Of a DNA stretch of 64,000 nt, positions 59,151 to 64,000 are shown in pieces. Every line of letters starts with the position of its first letter. The first letter of the stretch is position 1. The notes beneath the pieces are model-generated. The model was given only the letters and a program-made list of their open reading frames with translations. It ran no database searches and was not told the DNA's origin. The DNA comes from Thereva unica (taxonomy: Eukaryota; Arthropoda; Insecta; Diptera; Therevidae): assembly GCA_949987705.1 (NCBI GenBank), contig OX465283.1:156131850-156195849 (forward strand). Reading direction: 5' to 3'. The translations under genes and the position numbers were made by a program.

Positions 59151-60973
59151 CCTGAACAGCGACAGGAAAGGGTACTTGCCGAAAATTGCTGCTTTAATTC
59201 AGTGAATTGCGACGACAGAGCGAGAGAAAATGTCGTTTATTTCGGATAAAGTAGAGATCACTATCGGCTGAAACAGAAGTGCAAAAGGATGGTTGGTGCT
59301 GCTGATGGAAATGTGTGGTCGCTTTTTTGGGAGGGTAATGTGGGCACGTACTGAAGTGCGAATTGTGATTGTTAATTGTGTGCGGTGACTGCTGAATGAG
59401 CTCTTGTTATTTAGGGCTGCTACTTGGGCTTGAATGGGATAAAGGGCTAAAGAGTGGAGATAGAGCGCAAAACACTAACGTTGGCAAGTGCATGATATTG
59501 AATGCATCAAAAGGTAAATTCTATCATTGGCCCCATATTGTGTTAAAATTACTTCAAGTTCAACTATCCGTGCCAGCGGGCATAACCCACAAAAATCCAG
59601 AATCCAGGTAGCCAAAAATCTCCTCGCCAGTTCTCTCCTTTTTTCTCTAGTTAAGACGTAGCTGCCATAGCTAGATCTATGCTACAATCGTCAAATGGCA
59701 TGATATTAAGGATGCTAAGTTAGCACTGATGTTCGGCCTCTGAAAGATTAGCCTTGGCCTGGGCACGCCCGTTGCCGGAAAAGCAGAATACTGTAATAGA
59801 GAAAACAGCTTATGTCATAAGCTTCTAGGAAGCAACAAAAGCATGGCAAGACTCCAAAAACATACTGCAACTAATGTATCCCTAACACTGATTTAGAAAT
59901 AAAAGGCCTGGGAAAAAGTTCATGGCGTTTTCCCGATAGATGGAGTCAATTGTAAATAAGTCACGAGCAACCGATTGCAGCGACCCCACTAAAGGCTCGT
60001 TTGAAAGGTGACAACATACAGAAACAACGTAATGTAAAAGAGAAATGCCATTTTAATACTGACGTCACTCGATGCCAGCTTTCAATATAAAATCGAAGCG
60101 GTTGTTGCTTCTGCATTAGTCATTCTGACATCACTTGGTGACCGTTGTCTACCGTATTCGAAGCTGTCGCTCTCATTTATACTACCGTGCATTGAACTAA
60201 ACTGTCATAGTAAAAAAGCGACGAAGATGTGCTGTAAAGCTGGATAAATTCTTTTTCCCTGCGAAAATGAATGCGAAAAGGAAAGAAGTCATCCCTGTAC
60301 GATGTTCTGGCAGTAGAGGATAAAGCAATACTTGACCTAACCCAAATCGCCAATGTGATAGACGGTGGTTTCTTTATCCACCACAAGAAGCAGAAACATT
60401 CCCATATTTCTTCAGTTTGAAATCAGTACAATGCCTATATACAGAGGGGGAGTGGAAGTTCTGAACCATTTTTGATGTAATTCTCTTATGAAATGTGTGT
60501 AACATTGTAACATATGTATAACTACTACCTCCGGGCGCACAAGCATGTACAATAGGGTGGAGTGAAAAAACTGTTTTTTTTACAACGGCTAGGGCATACC
60601 TGCAGAAAGTTGTCATTTTAGCTTACAAATGAAGACAAAAAATATTATTCACCTCATTGCATGTTAAGAGGTGCCCCTGTGGTATAAGGATTTAAAAAAG
60701 ATTACAAAATCAGCCTTTTGCCCACCTCGAAGATTGGTTTTTTTTATTTATGTTGTAGTCAAAATAAACATTACAATTCTTAATTTTGGCTCTTTTTAAA
60801 CACAAACAAAACTATAACGCAAGTTTTAGAACAAAACTTATCATGCAAACTACAAACAAGATATTTTTTACCATTTTTACAAATTTTAAGAAAACCTCAT
60901 ATTTATGTATAAATGGGGCACTATATGTTTATAACTTTCATATTTGACCCTAAGATTTTAGATAATTTAGATT
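59151..60973. other. AT-rich spacer flanking satellite
   Basis: No gene was recognised. 60545-60720 has a texture ('agggtggagtgaaaaaactg') seen in transposon ends, but no partner was found. Confidence 0.3.
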
Positions 60974-63900
60974 CCCGCACTCCCGCATTTCCGCATTCCC
61001 GCATTCCCGCACTCCCGCACTCCCGCATTCCCGCATTCCCGCATTTCCGCACTCCCGCATTCCCGCACTCCCGCATTCCCGCATTCCCGCATTCCCGCAT
61101 TCCCGCACTCCCGCATTCCCGCATTCCCGCACTCCCGCATTCCCGCACTCCCGCATTCCCGCACTCCCGCATTCCCGCATTCCCGCATTCCCGCACTCCC
61201 GCATTCCCGCATTCCCGCACTCCCGCATTCCCGCACTACCGCATTCCCGCATTCCCGCATTCCCGCACTCCCGCATTCCCGCATTCCCGCACTCCCGCAT
61301 TCCCGCACTCCCGCATTCCCGCACTCCCGCATTCCCGCACTCCCGCATTCCCGCATTCCCGCATTCCCGCACTCCCGCATTCCCGCACTCCCGCATTCCC
61401 GCATTCCCGCACTCCCGCATTCCCGCATTCCCGCATTCCCGCACTCCCGCATTCCCGCACTCCCGCATTCCCGCACTCCCGCATTCCCGCATTCCCGCAT
61501 TCCCGCACTGCCGCATTCCCGCATTCCCGCACTCCCGCATTCCCGCATTCCCGCACTCCCGCATTCCCGCACTCCCGCATTCCCGCACTCCCGCATTCCC
61601 GCATTCCCGCATTCCCGCACTCCCGCATTCCCGCACTCCCGCATTCCCGCATTCCCGCACTCCCGCATTCCCGCATTCCCGCATTCCCGCATTCCCGCAC
61701 TCCCGCATTCCCGCATTCCCGCACTCCCGCATTCCCGCACTCCCGCATTCCCGCACTCCCGCATTCCCGCATTCCCGCATTCCCGCACTCCCGCATTCCC
61801 GCATTCCCGCACTCCCGCATTCCCGCACTACCGCATTCCCGCATTCCCGCACTCCCGCATTCCCGCATTCCCGCACTCCCGCATTCCCGCATTCCCGCAC
61901 TCCCGCATTCCCGCATTCCCGCATTCCCGCATTCCCGCACTCCCGCATTCCCGCACTCCTGCATTCCCGCACTCCCGCATTCCCGCACTCCCGCATTCCC
62001 GCATTCCCGCACTCCCGCATTCCCGCATTCCCGCACTCCCGCATTCCCGCACTCCCGCATTCCCGCACTCCCGCATTCCCGCATTCTCGCACTCCCGCAT
62101 TCTCGCATTCCCGCACTCCCGCATTCCCGCACTCCCGCATTCCCGCATTCCCGCACTCCCGCATTCCCGCATTCCCGCACTCCCGCATTCCCGCACTCCC
62201 GCATTCCCGCATTCCCGCACTCCCGCATTCCCGCATTCCCGCACTCCCGCATTCCCGCACTGCCGCATTCCCGCACTCCCGCATTCCCGCATTCCCGCAC
62301 TCCCGCATTCCCGCATTCCCGCACTCCCGCATTCCCGCACTCCCGCATTCCCGCATTCCCGCACTCCCGCATTCCCGCACTCCCGCATTCCCGCACTCCC
62401 GCATTCCCGCACTCCCGCATTCCCGCATTCCCGCATTCCCGCACTCCCGCATTCCCGCACTCCCGCATTCCCGCACTCCCGCATTCCCGCACTCCCGCAC
62501 TCCCGCATTCCCGCATTCCCACACTCCCGCATTCCCGCACTCCCGCATTCCCGCACTCCCGCATTCCCGCATTCCCGCACTCCCGCATTCCCGCACTCCC
62601 GCATTCCCGCACTCCCGCATTCCCGCACTCCCGCACTCCCGCATTCCCGCACTCCCGCATTCCCGCACTCCCGCATTCCCGCATTCCCGCACTCCCGCAT
62701 TCCCGCACTCCCGCATTCCCGCACTCCCGCATTCCCGCATTCCCGCACTCCCGCATTCCCGCACTCCCGCACTCCCGCATTCCCGCACTCCCGCATTCCC
62801 GCATTCCCGCATTCCCGCACTCCCGCATTCCCGCACTCCCGCATTCCCGCACTCCCGCATTCCCGCATTCCCGCATTCCCGCATTCCCGCACTCCCGCAT
62901 TCCCGCATTCCCGCATTCCCGCACTCCCGCATTCCCGCATTCCCGCATTCCCGCATTCCCGCACTCCCGCATTCCCGCACTCCCGCATTCCCGCACTCCC
63001 GCACTCCCGCACTCCCGCATTCCCGCACTCCCGCATTCCCGCATTCCCGCACTCCCGCATTCCCGCACTCCCGCATTCCCGCATTCCCGCATTCCCGCAT
63101 TCCCGCACTCCCGCATTCCCGCATTCCCGCATTCCCGCACTCCCGCATTCCCGCATTCCCGCATTCCCGCACTCCCGCATTCCCGCATTCCCGCACTCCC
63201 GCATTCCCGCATTCCCGCACTCCCGCATTCCCGCACTCCCGCATTCCCGCACTCCCGCATTCCCGCATTCCCGCACTCCCGCATTCCCGCACTCCCGCAT
63301 TCCCGCATTCCCGCACTCCCGCACTCCCGCATTCCCGCATTCCCGCACTCCCGCATTCCCGCATTCCCGCACTCCCGCATTCCCGCATTCCCGCATTCCC
63401 GCACTACCGCATTCCCGCACTCCCGCATTCCCGCATTCCCGCACTCCCGCATTCCCGCATTCCCGCATTCCCGCATTCCCGCATTCCCGCACTCCCGCAT
63501 TCCCGCACTCCCGCACTCCCGCATTCCCGCATTCCCGCATTCCCGCACTCCCGCATTCCCGCATTCCCGCACTCCCGCATTCCCGCACTCCCGCACTCCC
63601 GCATTCCCGCACTCCCGCATTCCCGCATTCCCGCACTCCCGCACTCCCGCATTCCCGCATTCCCGCACTCCCGCATTCCCGCATTCCCGCATTCCCGCAC
63701 TCCCGCATTCCCGCATTCCCGCATTCCCGCACTACCGCATTCCCGCACTCCCGCATTCCCGCACTCCCGCATTCCCGCATTCCCGCATTCCCGCATTCCC
63801 GCATTCCCGCACTCCCGCATTCCCGCACTCCCGCATTCCCGCACTCCCGCATTCCCGCATTCCCGCACTCCCGCATTCCCGCATTCCCGCACTCCCGCAT

Positions 63901-64000
63901 TCCCGCACTCCCGCACTCCCGCATTCCCGCATTCCCGCATTCCCGCATTCCCGCACTCCCGCATTCCCGCACTCCCGCATTCCCGCACTCCCGCATTCCC
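60974..64000. repeat. Satellite/microsatellite array of CCCGCAYT
   Basis: About 3.03 kb, roughly 378 tandem copies of an 8-mer that is either CCCGCATT or CCCGCACT, running off the window end. The two forms are interspersed irregularly. Rare variants occur (CCCGCACTA/G junctions, CCTGCATT, TCTCGCA, CCCACACT), and the first few units are the most diverged (TTCCGC). Because 8 and 3 are coprime, every frame repeats each 24 nt without stops. The long 'MRECGNAG' type frames on the minus strand are therefore artefacts, not proteins. Confidence 0.98.

Noticed and set aside
59900..60180. Text resembling a mariner-type end near 'aaaaagttcatggcgttttc'
   Set aside because: No inverted partner, TA duplication or transposase motif could be found.
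60974..63996. Very long minus-strand frames encoding MRECGNAG-like repeats
   Set aside because: They arise from an 8-bp tandem repeat that contains no stop triplet in any frame; there is no start context, conservation or exon structure.
60974..64000. CRISPR-like regular repeats
   Set aside because: There are no unique spacers; the array is a simple 8-mer tandem repeat in a eukaryotic genome.

Overview
This window is eukaryotic, most likely from a fly (Diptera). The clearest host gene is the first coding exon of headcase (hdc/HECA), on the minus strand at 8348-9351, with long glutamine tracts, a dipteran-style Inr+DPE core promoter upstream and GT splice donors. The mobile elements fit an insect: LOA-, R1-, RTE- and CR1/Jockey-type non-LTR retrotransposons, a BEL/Pao relic and many short terminal-inverted-repeat (TIR) elements. 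I see no prokaryotic gene organisation, rRNA or canonical tRNA gene; most open frames are chance or transposon-derived.

Layout. 1-8347 is hdc intron, because the exon ends at a splice donor and transcription runs leftwards. It holds a degenerate ~140-bp tandem repeat, a foldback element whose arms are 21-bp arrays, a ~220-bp direct duplication and a LINE relic. 8348-9351 is the hdc exon. 9352-11645 is very AT-rich and is the proposed 5' leader, with a candidate start site at 11645. 12407-13281 is an inverted-repeat element just upstream of that promoter.

15-35 kb is a transposon bed. It contains a LOA-clade retrotransposon with an intact 1226-residue ORF2 and a broken ORF1 (16754-21421), a BEL/Pao relic, a TIR element with perfect 8-bp target duplications (24165-24701), a 1.08-kb element with ~330-bp inverted arms (26085-27167), and R1 and LOA relics.

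35914-39819 is a three-level nest: a hAT-type MITE inside an RTE retrotransposon inside a Harbinger-like MITE, each with a readable target duplication. 40016-40266 (minus) is a well-formed but unrecognised first coding exon ending at a strong donor in phase 2, the same phase as the hdc exon.

41-60 kb has further RTE/R1 relics, MITE copies, a probable tRNA-derived SINE, long hairpins and three GC-balanced, low-transposon islands (about 30.0-31.8, 45.6-46.7 and 57.3-59.1 kb) that could be regulatory. From 60974 to the window end is a satellite of the 8-mer CCCGCAYT; its minus strand is a continuous G-quadruplex-type motif.

The genes do not form a pathway. The window is the 5' end and upstream region of one developmental gene, hdc, inflated by transposons.
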